NCBI RefSeq assembly: GCF_009862265.1
Contig: NZ_WWGX01000022.1
Coordinates: forward strand, 509,305-573,304
DNA length: 64,000 nt
Reading direction: 5' to 3'
From: Streptomyces sp. SID8352
Lineage (GTDB): Bacteria > Actinomycetota > Actinomycetes > Streptomycetales > Streptomycetaceae
Made by a program: the position numbers and the translations under genes. The notes below the pieces were generated by a model. The model was not told the DNA's origin, did not search any database, and saw only the letters and a program-made list of their open reading frames with translations. Positions 1-9,347 of the stretch are shown piece after piece. Every line of letters starts with the position of its first letter. Positions within the stretch are counted from its first letter, which is position 1.

Positions 1-1119
1 CTTGGTGAGGCTGCGCAGCACCACCAGCCCCGGCACGTCCGTCCGCCCGGCCAGCGCCTCCCGCTCGTCCGGCACCGCGTCCATGAACGCCTCGTCCACC
101 ACCAGGGTCCGCCCGGGCCGGGCGAGCGCGGCCACGTCCCGCGCCGGATGCAGCACCGACGTCGGGTTGGTGGGGTTGCCGATCACCACCAGATCGGCGT
201 CCCCGGGCACCGCCGCCGGATCCAGCCGGAAGCCGTCCGCCGCGCGCAGCAGGACCCGGCCGACGGTGTGCCCGGCGTCCCTCAGCGCCGCCTCCGGCTC
301 GGTGAACTGCGGATGCACCACCACCGGACGGCGCGCCCCCAGCGCCCGGGCCAGCAGGACGAACGCCTCCGCCGCGCCCGCCGTCAGCAGCACCCGTTCC
401 ACCGGCAGCCCGTGCCGCTCCGCCACCGCCGCCCGCGCGGCCTGCCCGTCCGGATAGGCGGCGAGGGAGTCCAGCGAGGCGGCCAGGCGCTCGCGCAGCC
501 AGCGCGGCGGCGTGTCCGCGCGCACGTTGACCGCGAGGTCCACCAGGGCCGCGCCGTCGTCCCGGACCTCGGCGTCCCCGTGGTGCCGCAGATCGGGAGG
601 GGGCGGCGGGCCGGGGCGGTGCCGCGTGCCGGGGCCGGGTGCTGAGTACGTGTCCATGCACGCGATGGTGCCCGGGGCGGTCCCGTCCGCCGACGCCGGG
701 GCCGGGAGGCGGACGACGGCGGCGGTCGCCCGCGCCGGACGCGCCGCCGATCTGCGCTTGGGCACGATCAGTTCGCCGCCGCCCCGCAGGGCCGCCGCCT
801 CCGCGACGGACGGGGTGCCGAGCGCGCGGAGCGCCGCGGCGGAGGGATGGGGCACCTCGACGGCGGCCAGTTCCTCGGGGGGGTAGGTGAGAACGGGAAC
901 ACCGAAACGTTTCGCTGTCATCAGAATCCCGGGCTCCCTCCCCCGGGCGTCCACGGTGGCCAGCGCCACCACCGGCCCGGCCGCCCCGGCCTCCCTCAGC
1001 GCGTCCGCGACCAGCCGGACCACCTCCCCGGCCGGCACGCCGGGGGAGGCCCCGATCCCGACCACCAGGCCCGGGGACCCGGCCGCCGTCCCTCCGGTCC
1101 CACCAGCGACTCCGCACAT
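1..1119 (-). CDS. cobC: CbiG C-terminal domain / CobC aminotransferase fusion, 3' end outside window
   Basis: One uninterrupted frame (373 codons in the window, continuing past the left edge) reads through two domains. Residues about 17-125 look like the C-terminal domain of CbiG/CobE (GIGASPGVPAGEV, later ATVDARGREPG and LTYPPEEL). From about residue 180 it is a PLP fold-type I aminotransferase of the CobC (threonine-phosphate decarboxylase / histidinol-phosphate aminotransferase-like) family: GNPTNPTS and the VVDEAFMD motif are visible, and the frame leaves the window at LRSLTK, where the PLP lysine is expected. CobC makes aminopropanol phosphate for the nucleotide loop of B12. The start is ATG at 1119 with GGCGG upstream; an internal ATG near 654 could give CobC alone. 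It is divergent from the ZIP gene (62-bp gap). The fusion is seen directly; the function is inferred from family. Confidence 0.8.
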   Translation of the reverse strand, partial: MCGVAGGTGGTAAGSPGLVVGIGASPGVPAGEVVRLVADALREAGAAGPVVALATVDARGREPGILMTAKRFGVPVLTYPPEELAAVEVPHPSAAALRALGTPSVAEAAALRGGGELIVPKRRSAARPARATAAVVRLPAPASADGTAPGTIACMDTYSAPGPGTRHRPGPPPPPDLRHHGDAEVRDDGAALVDLAVNVRADTPPRWLRERLAASLDSLAAYPDGQAARAAVAERHGLPVERVLLTAGAAEAFVLLARALGARRPVVVHPQFTEPEAALRDAGHTVGRVLLRAADGFRLDPAAVPGDADLVVIGNPTNPTSVLHPARDVAALARPGRTLVVDEAFMDAVPDEREALAGRTDVPGLVVLRSLTK

Positions 1120-1181
1120 ATTTACCGCCGTTCCCGCTGTCGTGCGCGTGTGACGGCGCCCCGATCGGATAGCAAGGGGGC

Positions 1182-1925
1182 ATGGCGGTCCTCGTCGCGC
1201 TCGGCGCGTTCCTGATGACGCTGGCCGGAGGCTGGACGGCTCAGCGCGTGACCGACCGGCGGCACCTGGTCCTCGGACTGGCCGGCGGTCTGATGCTGGG
1301 CGTGGTCGGCCTGGACCTGCTGCCCGAGGCACTGGAGGCCGCCGGCCACCCGGTCTTCGGCGTCCCGGTGGCCCTGCTGCTGTTCGTGGCCGGATTCCTC
1401 CTCGCGCACATGGTGGAGCGGCTGCTCGCGGCCCGCCGAGCCGCCCACGGCGGCGACGAGTACGCCGAGGGCACGACGGGCGGGCGCTCGCCCGAGGTGG
1501 GGCTGACGGCCGCCGCCGCGATGGTCGGGCACAGCGCGATGGACGGCGTGGCCATCGGCGCGGCCTTCCAGGTCGGCGGCGGCATGGGCGCGGCCGTCGC
1601 CCTGGCCGTGATCGCCCACGACTTCGCCGACGGCTTCAACACCTACACGCTCACCAGCCTGTACGGGAACGCCCGCCGCCGCGCGGTCGCCATGCTCGTC
1701 GCGGACGCCGTGGCCCCGGTGGCCGGGGCGGCCTCCACCCTCGTCGTCTCCGTCCCCGGCGCCGCGCTCGGCGGCTACCTCGGCCTCTTCGGCGGTGTGC
1801 TCCTCTATCTCGCCGCCGCCGAGATCCTGCCCGAGGCCCACCACGAGCACCCCGCCCCGGCGACCCTGCTCTGCACCGTCGCCGGGGCCGCCTTCATCTG
1901 GCTGGTGGTGGGGCTGGCCGAGTGA
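1182..1925 (+). CDS. ZIP-family metal transporter
   Basis: A 247-aa integral membrane protein of the ZIP (ZRT/IRT-like) family, which moves divalent metal ions such as Zn2+ into the cytoplasm. About seven to eight hydrophobic segments are visible. The conserved ZIP helices IV and V are present as MVGHSAMDGVAIGAAF and AHDFADGFNTY, with the His/Asp/Gly residues that form the metal site; a later PEAHHEHP adds histidines. A variable His-poor loop lies around residues 88-105. Start ATG has AGCAAGGGGGC directly upstream. The stop lies 17 bp from the convergent cobB stop, and the gene is divergent from the cobC fusion, so it sits inside the cobalamin locus. A role in supplying metal to the cobalt chelatase is only an inference; ZIP specificity cannot be read from sequence. 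Confidence 0.85.
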   Translation: MAVLVALGAFLMTLAGGWTAQRVTDRRHLVLGLAGGLMLGVVGLDLLPEALEAAGHPVFGVPVALLLFVAGFLLAHMVERLLAARRAAHGGDEYAEGTTGGRSPEVGLTAAAAMVGHSAMDGVAIGAAFQVGGGMGAAVALAVIAHDFADGFNTYTLTSLYGNARRRAVAMLVADAVAPVAGAASTLVVSVPGAALGGYLGLFGGVLLYLAAAEILPEAHHEHPAPATLLCTVAGAAFIWLVVGLAE

Positions 1926-1942
1926 GCGCCGCCCGTCACCGG

Positions 1943-3337
1943 TCACGGGGCGCGGCAGCCCGCCACGAAGCGCCGGGCGGTCTCCGGCCGGGCCGCCCAG
2001 TGGGTGTGCACATAGCTGGCGTGCACGCCCCGCCGCACGAAGCCCTCCACGCGCCGTCCGGGCCCGCGCAACCCCCAGGCCGGAGCCGCCCCGGCCCCCG
2101 GCTCCACGACCGTCCGGTGGAACTCGTGACCCCGCATCCGCGTCCCGGCGGCGGCCAGGACGGAATCGGTCACGGCCACCGCGTCCCGGTAGCCGAGCGT
2201 CAGCCGCTCCGACATCCGCGCCGAGGCGTCCAGCACCCCGCACAGGGGCCGCCCGTCCAGCTCGCGGCAGAGGTACAGCAGCCCGGCGCACTCGGCGGCG
2301 ACGGGGGCGCCGCCCAGCGCCAGCGCCGCCACCGCCGCGCGCAGCGGCTCGTTGGCGGACAGTTCCGCGGCGTACACCTCGGGGAAGCCGCCGCCGACGA
2401 CCAGTCCGCGGGTGCCGTCCGGCAGCGCCTCGTCCCGCAGCGGGTCGAAGGGGACGACGACGGCCCCGGCGGCGGTGAGCAGTTCGCTCTGCTCGGCGTA
2501 GGAGAAGGTGAAGGCGGGCCCGCCGGCGACGGCGACCGTCGGCGCCCCCGGCACCCCGTCGGCCCCGGTGCCGTCCGGCGCGGGCGCGGCGTCCGCGAGC
2601 GCGGTGCCCGCGTCCCACACCGGCGCGGACAGCGGCCCGGCCCCGCGCGCCAGCGCGAGCAGCGCCTCCAGGTCGCACCCGGCGGCCACCCGCGCCGCCA
2701 TCGCCGCCACGGCGTCCAGCGCCGCCGCCCGCCGCTCCGCGACCGGCACCAGCCCCAGGTGCCGGGAGGGGGTGCCGACCTCGGGGGCGCGCCGCACCAC
2801 GCCGAGGACCGGCACCCCGACGTGCTCCAGGGCCTCCCTCAGCAGCTCCTCGTGGCGGTCGGAGGCGACCTTGTTGAGGATCACCCCGCCGATCCGCACC
2901 TCCGGGTCCCAGCTCACGAAGCCGTGCACCAGCGCCGCCACCGAACGCGACTGCGAGGAGGCGTCCACCACGAGCACCACCGGTGCCCGCAGCAGCTTGG
3001 CGACCTGGGCGGTGGAGGCGAGTTCCCCCTCGCCCGCGGCGCCGTCGTAGAGGCCCATCACGCCCTCGACGACGGCGATGTCGCAGCCGCGCGCCCCGTG
3101 CAGGAACAGCGGCCCGATCAGCTCCGGCCCGCACAGGTAGGAGTCCAGGTTCCGGCCCGTGCGCCCGGTCGCGAGGGCGTGGTAGCCGGGGTCGATGTAG
3201 TCCGGGCCGACCTTGTGCGGGGAGACGGTCAGCCCGCGCGCGGTGAGGGCGGCCATCAGCCCGGTGGTGACGGTGGTCTTGCCGCTGCCCGAGGAGGGCG
3301 CGGCGACCACCAGCCGGGGCACGGACGGGGAGGTCAC
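1943..3337 (-). CDS. cobB: Cobyrinate/hydrogenobyrinate a,c-diamide synthase
   Basis: A 464-aa CobB/CbiA family amidotransferase that amidates carboxylates a and c of (hydrogeno)cobyrinic acid using glutamine and ATP. The N-terminal ATP-binding domain has the P-loop-like APSSGSGKTT at about residues 11-20 and the family motif KVGPDYIDPGYH. The C-terminal class I glutamine amidotransferase-like domain shows the nucleophile region AAECAGLLYL, then HEFH and YVHTHW. A GTG at 3337 overlaps the cobO stop by 4 nt (GTGA); a second in-frame GTG lies 3 nt upstream. An Ala/Gly/Asp-rich linker (about residues 245-275) separates the domains. It is the last gene of the riboswitch-led minus-strand cobalamin operon. 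Confidence 0.93.
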   Translation of the reverse strand: MTSPSVPRLVVAAPSSGSGKTTVTTGLMAALTARGLTVSPHKVGPDYIDPGYHALATGRTGRNLDSYLCGPELIGPLFLHGARGCDIAVVEGVMGLYDGAAGEGELASTAQVAKLLRAPVVLVVDASSQSRSVAALVHGFVSWDPEVRIGGVILNKVASDRHEELLREALEHVGVPVLGVVRRAPEVGTPSRHLGLVPVAERRAAALDAVAAMAARVAAGCDLEALLALARGAGPLSAPVWDAGTALADAAPAPDGTGADGVPGAPTVAVAGGPAFTFSYAEQSELLTAAGAVVVPFDPLRDEALPDGTRGLVVGGGFPEVYAAELSANEPLRAAVAALALGGAPVAAECAGLLYLCRELDGRPLCGVLDASARMSERLTLGYRDAVAVTDSVLAAAGTRMRGHEFHRTVVEPGAGAAPAWGLRGPGRRVEGFVRRGVHASYVHTHWAARPETARRFVAGCRAP

Positions 3338-3933
3338 CACTCGATGCCCCGCTGGCCCTTCTGGCCCGCGTCCATCGGGTGCTTGACCTTGGTCATCTCG
3401 GTCACCAGATCGGCGAAGTCCAGCAGCGCGGCGGGGGCGTTGCGGCCGGTGACGACGACGTGCTGGTTGCCGGGCCGGGCGCGGAGCGTCTCGATCACCT
3501 CGCCGGTGTCGATCCACCCCCAGTGCAGCGGGTAGGCGAACTCGTCGAGGACGTAGAGGCGGTAGCGCTCGGCGGCGAGATCCCGCTTGACCTGCTCCCA
3601 GCCCTCCCTGGCCTTCTCCTCGTTGTCCATCTGGTCGTCGCGCTGGACCCAGGACCAGCCCTCGCCCATCTTGTGCCAGTCGACGGTCCCGCCCTCGCCG
3701 GAGGCGCCGAGGACCCGCAGCGCGTTCTCCTCGCCGACCTTCCACTTGGCGGACTTGACGAACTGGAACACCCCCACCGGCCACCCCTGGTTCCAGGCGC
3801 GCAGCGCCATCCCGAAGGCGGCGGTGGACTTGCCCTTGCCCGGGCCGGTGTGGACCATCACCAGCGGGCGGTTGCGCCGCTGACGGGTCGTCAGACCGTC
3901 CTCGGGTACGACGCTCGGCTGTCCCTTCGGCAC
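3334..3933 (-). CDS. cobO: Cob(I)yrinic acid a,c-diamide adenosyltransferase
   Basis: A 199-aa CobO/BtuR-type corrinoid adenosyltransferase that transfers the 5'-deoxyadenosyl group from ATP to reduced corrinoid. The Walker A motif GPGKGKST is at residues 30-37, followed by AFGMALRAWNQGW and QFVKSAKW, which are typical of this family. VLDEF near residue 134 is the Walker-B-like acidic motif, and VVTGRNAP is the conserved C-terminal motif. The length is normal for the family. The GTG start overlaps the chelatase stop by one base (TAGTG), and its own stop overlaps cobB, so it should be translationally coupled on both sides. Confidence 0.95.
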   Translation of the reverse strand: MPKGQPSVVPEDGLTTRQRRNRPLVMVHTGPGKGKSTAAFGMALRAWNQGWPVGVFQFVKSAKWKVGEENALRVLGASGEGGTVDWHKMGEGWSWVQRDDQMDNEEKAREGWEQVKRDLAAERYRLYVLDEFAYPLHWGWIDTGEVIETLRARPGNQHVVVTGRNAPAALLDFADLVTEMTKVKHPMDAGQKGQRGIEW

Positions 3934-6002
3934 TACGCGGCCCTCCTCGTCCCGGTCTCCCGGACATCCCTGACCAGCCCGGCGATGGTGTCCGCCCGCA
4001 GCTCCTCCAACGTGACGGCCGTGCCGCCCAGTTCACCCGCGAGCCGGCCGGCCAGCCCCAGCCGCACCGGGCCCGTCTCGCAGTCCACGACCACGCAGGC
4101 GGTGCCCTCGGCCGCGAACAGCCGGGCGGCCCGCGCGGACAGCGCCACCGGATCGGGGCCGCCGGTGGCCCGTCCGTCGGTCACCACCACGACCAGCGCC
4201 CGGCGCGCCGGGTCGCGCAGCCGTTCGACCCGCAGCACGTCGTGGGCCCGGAGCAGCCCGGTGGCCAGCGGGGTGCGCCCGCCGGTCGGCAGTGACTCCA
4301 GCCGGGCCGCCGCCGCGTCCACCGACGAGGTCGGGGGCAGCGCCACCTCGGCGGCCGTGCCGCGGAAGGTCACCAGGCCGACCTTGTCCCGCCGCTGGTA
4401 GGCGTCGAGCAGCAGGGAGAGGACGGCGCCCTTCACCGCGCCCATCCGCCGCCGGGCCGCCATCGATCCGGAGGCGTCGACGACGAACAGCACGAGGTTG
4501 GACTCGTGGCCCTCGCGCACCGCCTGCCGCAGGTCGTCCCGCCGCACCACCAGCCCCGGGCCACCGCGCCCGCGCGCCCGCTGGTGGGGGGCGGCGGCCC
4601 GGACGGTGGCGGACAGGTGCAGCCGGGTCAGGGTGGCCCGGGGGCGGCGGGCGCCGGTGGTGCGGCCCTGCTCGGTGCGCGCCCGCGACCTGCGGCCGGC
4701 GGCGCCGTCCCCGAGGCCGGGCACGCTGAGCACCTTCGTCCGGAACGGATCGGCGGCCCGCGCCGGGGCCTGCTCGCCCGCACCGGGCCCGCCGGGAGGC
4801 CGCGACCCCTCCCCGGCGCCCTCCGGACCACCGGTCCCGGCGTCCGCGCCGTCACCCGCTTCCCCGGCGTCACCGCCGTCCCCGGAGGGCGCGCTGTCCC
4901 CGTGCCCTCCGCCGCCGGACTCCGGCGGCCCGCCCGGCCCCTCCGGACCGCCGGGACCGCCCGGGCCGTCCGGCCCCGGGTCGGGATCGTCGTCGCCGAA
5001 CTCGTCCAGGGCCTCGTCGAGCCGGTCCTCGTCCAGCCCGGGGGCGTCGAAGGGATTGCGGCGGCGCCGGTGCGGCAGGGCCAGCAGCGCCGCCCGGCGC
5101 ACGTCCTCGGCCAGCACCTCGGTCCGCCCCGCCCACGCGGCGAGCGCGGTCGCGGTACGGGCCATCACGATGTCCGCGCGCATCCCGTCCACCTCGAACG
5201 CCGCACAGGTCGCCGCGATCCGGCGGAGCGCCGTGTCGTCCAGCCGTACCGAGGGCAGCAGGGCCCGCGCCGCCACGATCCGCTCCCGCAGCGCGGCCTC
5301 CTCCCCGGCCCAGCGCGCGGCGAAAGCGGCGGGGTCGTCGTCGTAGGCCAGGCGGCGCCGGACGACTTCCACCCGCTGCTCCGGATCGCGCGAGGCGGAC
5401 ACCTCCACGGTGAGCCCGAAGCGGTCCAGCAGCTGCGGACGCAGCTCGCCCTCCTCCGGGTTCATCGTCCCGACGAGCAGGAACCGCGCCGCGTGCCGGA
5501 CGGAGACGCCCTCGCGCTCGACGTACGAGGCGCCCATCGCCGCCGCGTCCAGCAGCAGGTCGACGAGGTGGTCGTGGAGGAGGTTGACCTCGTCGACGTA
5601 GAGGATGCCCCGGTTGGCGGCGGCGAGCAGGCCCGGCTCGAAGGCCTTCACGCCCTCCGCCAGGGCCCGTTCGATGTCCAGCGCCCCCACCAGCCGGTCC
5701 TCCGAGGCGCCGACCGGCAGCTCGACGAGGGCGGCCGGGCGCTCGGCCGCGGGGGGCGAGCCGTGCGGGCCGTCGGGGCAGGACGGGTCGGGGGAGGCGG
5801 GGTCGCAGGCGAAGCGGCAGCCGGACACGACCGCGAGGCGCGGCATCAGCGCGGCCAGCGCCCGCACGGCGGTCGACTTGGCGGTCCCCTTCTCCCCGCG
5901 CACGAGGACCCCGCCGACCCGCGGGGAGACCGCGTTCAGCAGCAGGGCCAGCCGCAGGTCGTCCTGGCCGACGACGGCGGTGAACGGATAGGGCGTGCTC
6001 AC
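3933..6002 (-). CDS. Putative cobaltochelatase, ChlI/ChlD-type AAA-VWA fusion
   Basis: A 689-aa protein joining an AAA+ ATPase (BchI/ChlI-like) and a VWA domain (BchD/ChlD-like). It begins [19 protein letters not shown], the standard Mg/Co-chelatase ATPase start. The P-loop is GEKGTAKST (36-44), Walker B is [10 protein letters not shown] near residue 135, and the sensor region follows ([20 protein letters not shown]). A long Gly/Pro/Asp-rich linker spans about residues 335-430. The VWA MIDAS site is [13 protein letters not shown] near residue 505. In actinobacteria such proteins are taken to power CobN-dependent cobalt insertion into the corrin ring; cobN is not in this window. The start is GTG at 6002 preceded by GAAGGAGTGACC. 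Its stop overlaps the cobO start. Confidence 0.88.
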   Translation of the reverse strand: MSTPYPFTAVVGQDDLRLALLLNAVSPRVGGVLVRGEKGTAKSTAVRALAALMPRLAVVSGCRFACDPASPDPSCPDGPHGSPPAAERPAALVELPVGASEDRLVGALDIERALAEGVKAFEPGLLAAANRGILYVDEVNLLHDHLVDLLLDAAAMGASYVEREGVSVRHAARFLLVGTMNPEEGELRPQLLDRFGLTVEVSASRDPEQRVEVVRRRLAYDDDPAAFAARWAGEEAALRERIVAARALLPSVRLDDTALRRIAATCAAFEVDGMRADIVMARTATALAAWAGRTEVLAEDVRRAALLALPHRRRRNPFDAPGLDEDRLDEALDEFGDDDPDPGPDGPGGPGGPEGPGGPPESGGGGHGDSAPSGDGGDAGEAGDGADAGTGGPEGAGEGSRPPGGPGAGEQAPARAADPFRTKVLSVPGLGDGAAGRRSRARTEQGRTTGARRPRATLTRLHLSATVRAAAPHQRARGRGGPGLVVRRDDLRQAVREGHESNLVLFVVDASGSMAARRRMGAVKGAVLSLLLDAYQRRDKVGLVTFRGTAAEVALPPTSSVDAAAARLESLPTGGRTPLATGLLRAHDVLRVERLRDPARRALVVVVTDGRATGGPDPVALSARAARLFAAEGTACVVVDCETGPVRLGLAGRLAGELGGTAVTLEELRADTIAGLVRDVRETGTRRAA

Positions 6003-6075
6003 GCGGCGGTCACTCCTTCGAAGGGGGTACGGCGACGGGGCCCGGCACCGTGCGGCGCGGGCCCGGGGGCGGGGC

Positions 6076-7584
6076 TCACCCGGGTGCCCCGGGCGGGACG
6101 AAGGGGAGTCCGGGAGGCGCGCCGGACTCGATGAGGCGCCAGAGGGCGTCGGTGTCCGCGTGCTCCTCGATCAGATCGCCCAGCAGGTCCAGTTGCCGCT
6201 CCCGCAGCGCGGCGAACGAGGTGTCCGGGGCGGGGACGAAGCGGCGTCCGGCGGCGGCGGCGACCTCGCGCAGGAACGCCCGCCGGAAGCCGTCCGACTC
6301 CAGCGAGCCGTGCCAGTGGGTGCCCCAGGTCTGCCCGGACCGGCAGCCGTCGAGGAAGGGCTCGCCGCCCGTCACCCGCGCGACGCCGTGATGGATCTCG
6401 TACCCCTCGACGCGTTCCCCGAGGGCCTCGCCCACCGGCCGGGCGAGGGTCTTGGCGGGGGCGAAGCGGACCCGCACGGGCAGGAGGCCGAGCCCCTGGA
6501 CCCGGCCCCGGCGGCTCTCCACGTCGTCCTCGATCTCCTCGCCGAGGACCTGGAAGCCCCCGCACACGCCGAGCACCGGGCGGCCCTCGGCGGCCCGGCG
6601 GACGAGGGCGCGGGCCAGTCCCCGCTCCCGCAGCCAGTCCAGGGCGCGGACGGTGCCCCGGGTGCCGGGCACGACGACGAGGTCGGCGTCCGCCAGTTCC
6701 TCCGGGCGGTCCACGAACCGCACCACCACGCCGGGTTCGGCGGCCAGCGCGTCCACGTCGGTGAAGTTGGACATCAGCGGCACCGCGCACACGGCGACCC
6801 GCAGCACCTCCTCGCCCACCGGCGGGGCGACGGCCGACTCCCGCACGGTGCCGCGCAGGGAGACCCGCAGGCCGTCCTCCTCGTCGATGCCGAGCCCGTG
6901 CCGGAAGGGCAGCACGCCGTAGGTCCGGCGGCCGGTCAGGTCGCGCAGCATGCCCAGTCCGGGTTCCAGCAGGCTCACGTCGCCGCGGAACTTGTTGACC
7001 AGGAACCCGGCGACGAGCGCCTGGTCCTCGGGGGAGAGCAGGGCCACCGTGCCGAAGAAGGAGGCGAAGACGCCGCCGCGGTCGATGTCCCCGACGACCA
7101 GGACGGGCAGTCCGGCGCCCCGGGCCACCCCCATGTTGACGATGTCGTTGCGGCGCAGGTTGATCTCGGCGGGGCTGCCGGCGCCCTCGCAGACCACCGC
7201 GTCGTGGGTGGCCCGCAGTTCGGCCAGGCAGTCGAGGACGGTGCCGAGCAACTGCCGCTGGCGCCCGCCGTGGTAGCCGCGGGCGCTCATCTCCCCGACC
7301 GCCCGGCCGAGCAGGACCACCTGGCTGCTGCGGTCGCCGCCCGGCTTGAGCAGCACCGGGTTCATCAGCGCGGTCGGCTCCAGCCGGCAGGCCTGCGCCT
7401 GCATCGCCTGGGCCCGGCCGATCTCGGCCCCCTCACGGGTAACGAAGGAGTTCAGCGACATGTTCTGCGCCTTGAAGGGGGCCACCTTCACGCCCTGCCG
7501 CATCAGCCAGCGGCAGATACCGGCGGTGACGACGCTCTTGCCCGCGTCGGACGTGGTGCCGGCGACCAGGAGACCGCCGCTCAT
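6076..7584 (-). CDS. cobQ: Cobyric acid synthase
   Basis: A 502-aa CobQ/CbiP amidotransferase that amidates positions b, d, e and g of adenosylcobyrinic a,c-diamide. The P-loop-like TTSDAGKS is at residues 10-17, followed by [14 protein letters not shown], a family hallmark. The C-terminal glutaminase domain has the nucleophile Cys in [10 protein letters not shown] and the catalytic His in [14 protein letters not shown] 7584 overlaps the cbiB stop (ATGA). In-frame extensions further upstream would run into cbiB and are rejected. A 73-bp gap to the chelatase carries only that gene's Shine-Dalgarno sequence. Confidence 0.95.
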   Translation of the reverse strand: MSGGLLVAGTTSDAGKSVVTAGICRWLMRQGVKVAPFKAQNMSLNSFVTREGAEIGRAQAMQAQACRLEPTALMNPVLLKPGGDRSSQVVLLGRAVGEMSARGYHGGRQRQLLGTVLDCLAELRATHDAVVCEGAGSPAEINLRRNDIVNMGVARGAGLPVLVVGDIDRGGVFASFFGTVALLSPEDQALVAGFLVNKFRGDVSLLEPGLGMLRDLTGRRTYGVLPFRHGLGIDEEDGLRVSLRGTVRESAVAPPVGEEVLRVAVCAVPLMSNFTDVDALAAEPGVVVRFVDRPEELADADLVVVPGTRGTVRALDWLRERGLARALVRRAAEGRPVLGVCGGFQVLGEEIEDDVESRRGRVQGLGLLPVRVRFAPAKTLARPVGEALGERVEGYEIHHGVARVTGGEPFLDGCRSGQTWGTHWHGSLESDGFRRAFLREVAAAAGRRFVPAPDTSFAALRERQLDLLGDLIEEHADTDALWRLIESGAPPGLPFVPPGAPG

Positions 7585-8567
7585 GACCGGCCCCCCGCCC
7601 CGCGCCCGGCGGCGCGGCGTCCCGGGGCGGCCACCCGGCGCGCGAGCAGCCGCGCGCCCGCGCACACGCCCAGCGCCAGCCAGCCCACGCGCCGGGACAG
7701 CCGCACGGCCCGCTCGATGTCGCCGGTCCGGACGGGGCGCCCGGCGGCGCCGTTGAGCACCGGCCGGTGCTCAACCCGGCCGGCGTAGGAGAGGGTGCCG
7801 CCGAGCCGTACGCCGAGGGCACCGGCGAACGAGGCCTCCACCGGGCCCGCGTTGGGGCTGGGGTGGCGTCCGGCGTCGGCGCGCCAGGCGCGGAGGGCGC
7901 CGCGCGGATCGCCGCCGGAGGCGGTCGCGAGGACGGCGGTCAGCCGGGCGCCCGGCCATCCGGCGAGGTCGTCGAGGCGGGCGGAGGCCCAGCCGTACCG
8001 CAGATGGCGCGGTGAGCGGTGGCCGACCATGGCGTCCAGGGTGTTGGCGGCGCGGAAGCCGAGCAGCCCCGGCACCCCGGCCGCGGCGCCCCACACCAGG
8101 GCGCCGACCACCGCGTCCGAGGTGTTCTCGGCGACGGACTCGACGACGGCGCGGGCGATCCCGTCGGCGTCCAGTGCCTTGGGGTCCCGCCCGCACAGGT
8201 GCGGCAGCCGGGCCCGGGCGGTGCCGAGGTCCCCGGCCTCCAGGGCGCGGCCGACGGCGCGCGCCTCGCGGGCCAGCGAGGTGCCGCCGACGACGGCCCA
8301 GGTGGCGGCGGCGGTCAGGGCGACGGAGGCGGCGGGGGAGCGGCGCACGGCGCGGGCGGCGGCGGTGCCCAGCGCGGCGGCGCCCCCGGCGCACACGGCG
8401 GTGTGCAGGGCGCCCCAGCCGCGGTGGTCGTGCCACAGCCCGCGTTCCACGGCACCGGCGGCACGGCCGAACAGGGCGACGGGGTGCCCGCGGCGGGGAT
8501 CGCCGAGGAGCAGGTCACCGAGGAGGCCGGCGGCGGCACCGTACGCGAAGACGCGTTCGGCGCGCAC
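7581..8567 (-). CDS. cbiB: Adenosylcobinamide-phosphate synthase CbiB/CobD
   Basis: A 328-aa integral membrane protein of the CbiB/CobD family, which attaches aminopropanol (phosphate) to adenosylcobyric acid, so it acts directly with the CobC product. Family motifs are visible: [14 protein letters not shown] near the N-terminus, [17 protein letters not shown] near residue 140, and the [11 protein letters not shown] segment. Several hydrophobic helices are present. The GTG at 8567 is the first possible start, because an in-frame TGA lies 4 nt upstream. It is the first gene after the cobalamin riboswitch and overlaps cobQ by 4 nt. Confidence 0.92.
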   Translation of the reverse strand: MRAERVFAYGAAAGLLGDLLLGDPRRGHPVALFGRAAGAVERGLWHDHRGWGALHTAVCAGGAAALGTAAARAVRRSPAASVALTAAATWAVVGGTSLAREARAVGRALEAGDLGTARARLPHLCGRDPKALDADGIARAVVESVAENTSDAVVGALVWGAAAGVPGLLGFRAANTLDAMVGHRSPRHLRYGWASARLDDLAGWPGARLTAVLATASGGDPRGALRAWRADAGRHPSPNAGPVEASFAGALGVRLGGTLSYAGRVEHRPVLNGAAGRPVRTGDIERAVRLSRRVGWLALGVCAGARLLARRVAAPGRRAAGRGAGGRS

Positions 8568-8659
8568 GGCTCAGCCGGTCGCGGGGCGGGGGAGCGGGGT
8601 GCCGGGGTACCTCGGGCGTCGGGCGCGCATGGGGGTATGTCCTCACTCAGGGTGTCCAC

Positions 8660-8812
8660 GCCCTGGCTCGACGGAACCGGCGGTGGGAGTTCCTGGCTCC
8701 CGGGACCGCGCGCACCGCGTGGTGCGTGCCGTCCCGGTGACAGTGGCGGGACCGCGCCGGAATCGCACCGGCTTCCTCTCCAGCCGCCGTAATGGCACCG
8801 GGAAGTCCACCA
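8660..8812 (-). promoter_or_regulatory. Cobalamin (B12) riboswitch
   Basis: Read on the minus strand, the leader of cbiB contains the cobalamin aptamer core: GGAAGCCGGTGCGATTCCGG, then CCCGCCACTG at 8750-8741, then GAGCCAGGAACTC at about 8699-8687. The spacing and the complementary arms are as expected of the B12-box class. It lies about 90 nt upstream of the cbiB start on the same strand. By analogy it should repress the cbiB-cobQ-chelatase-cobO-cobB operon when adenosylcobalamin is plentiful. The outer boundaries are approximate. Confidence 0.93.
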
Positions 8813-8830
8813 CGGTCCGCGAAGGCCCGT

Positions 8831-9020
8831 CAACTCGCCGTTGACCTGCGCGGGGTGAGTGTGGGAAGCCCCACACGGCGCGCGGGCCCCGGACGCGGCG
8901 CGCGCGGCGCGGAAAGGGCGGGCCGGGGCACGCGGGGGCGGCGGACGGGCGCGGGGCGGGCGGGAAGGGCGGAGGGGCGCGGGCGCGCGCTCGCGGTCGT
9001 CGGGGGCGGGGGAGCGCGAA
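8831..9020. other. No gene seen
   Basis: Between the riboswitch and the pit-operon terminator the sequence is G-rich and low in complexity (repeated GGGGCGCGGG-like runs). No frame has a family match or a convincing ribosome-binding site. The cbiB operon promoter should lie at the left side of this stretch, but I could not pick it with confidence. Confidence 0.5.
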
Positions 9021-9067
9021 GGGGCGCGGGGCGTACGGCGGTGTCCCGCAGCAACGCCCCGCGCCCC
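9021..9067 (-). terminator. Hairpin after the pit operon
   Basis: A perfect 14-bp inverted repeat (9021-9034 with 9054-9067, GGGGCGCGGGGCGT / ACGCCCCGCGCCCC, 19-nt loop) lies 16 nt downstream of the small protein gene that follows pit. It has no T-run, as is common for actinobacterial terminators. Confidence 0.6.
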
Positions 9068-9082
9068 TCCGCCGGAGGCCGG

Positions 9083-9304
9083 TCAGGCGACGATCAGGTA
9101 GATCCCGTAGGTCACCGCCGCGGCGCAGGCCGCGAAGCAGGCGCAGGCGGCGGTGACGGCGAGCGTCGCCGGCCGGCCCTGGGCGGCGGCCCGCTCCCGG
9201 TGGGAGAGGCCGGTGATGCCGAGGGTGAACAGGGCCACGAGGGCCACGGTGACCACGAGACTGACCCCGAAGACGGAGCCGAGTGCTGCCCAGTCGATCT
9301 GCAT
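9083..9304 (-). CDS. Small membrane protein downstream of pit
   Basis: A 73-aa protein with two hydrophobic segments (about residues 8-31 and 50-72) separated by a short charged loop (SHRERAAAQGR). No named family recognised. The ATG is preceded by GAAGGAAGAG. It lies 43 bp downstream of pit on the same strand, with a terminator after it, so it is probably co-transcribed with the phosphate transporter and under the same PHO-box control. A role as a transporter accessory subunit is a guess from position only. Confidence 0.75.
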   Translation of the reverse strand: MQIDWAALGSVFGVSLVVTVALVALFTLGITGLSHRERAAAQGRPATLAVTAACACFAACAAAVTYGIYLIVA

Positions 9305-9347
9305 GGTGCTTCTCTTCCTTCGCTCCCGGACGGACCCGGACGCGGGC

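Noticed and set aside
1943..4036. A 697-codon minus-strand frame reading through cobB from inside cobO and the chelatase gene
   Set aside because: The upstream part is out-of-frame shadow of cobO; cobB starts at the GTGA overlap at 3337.
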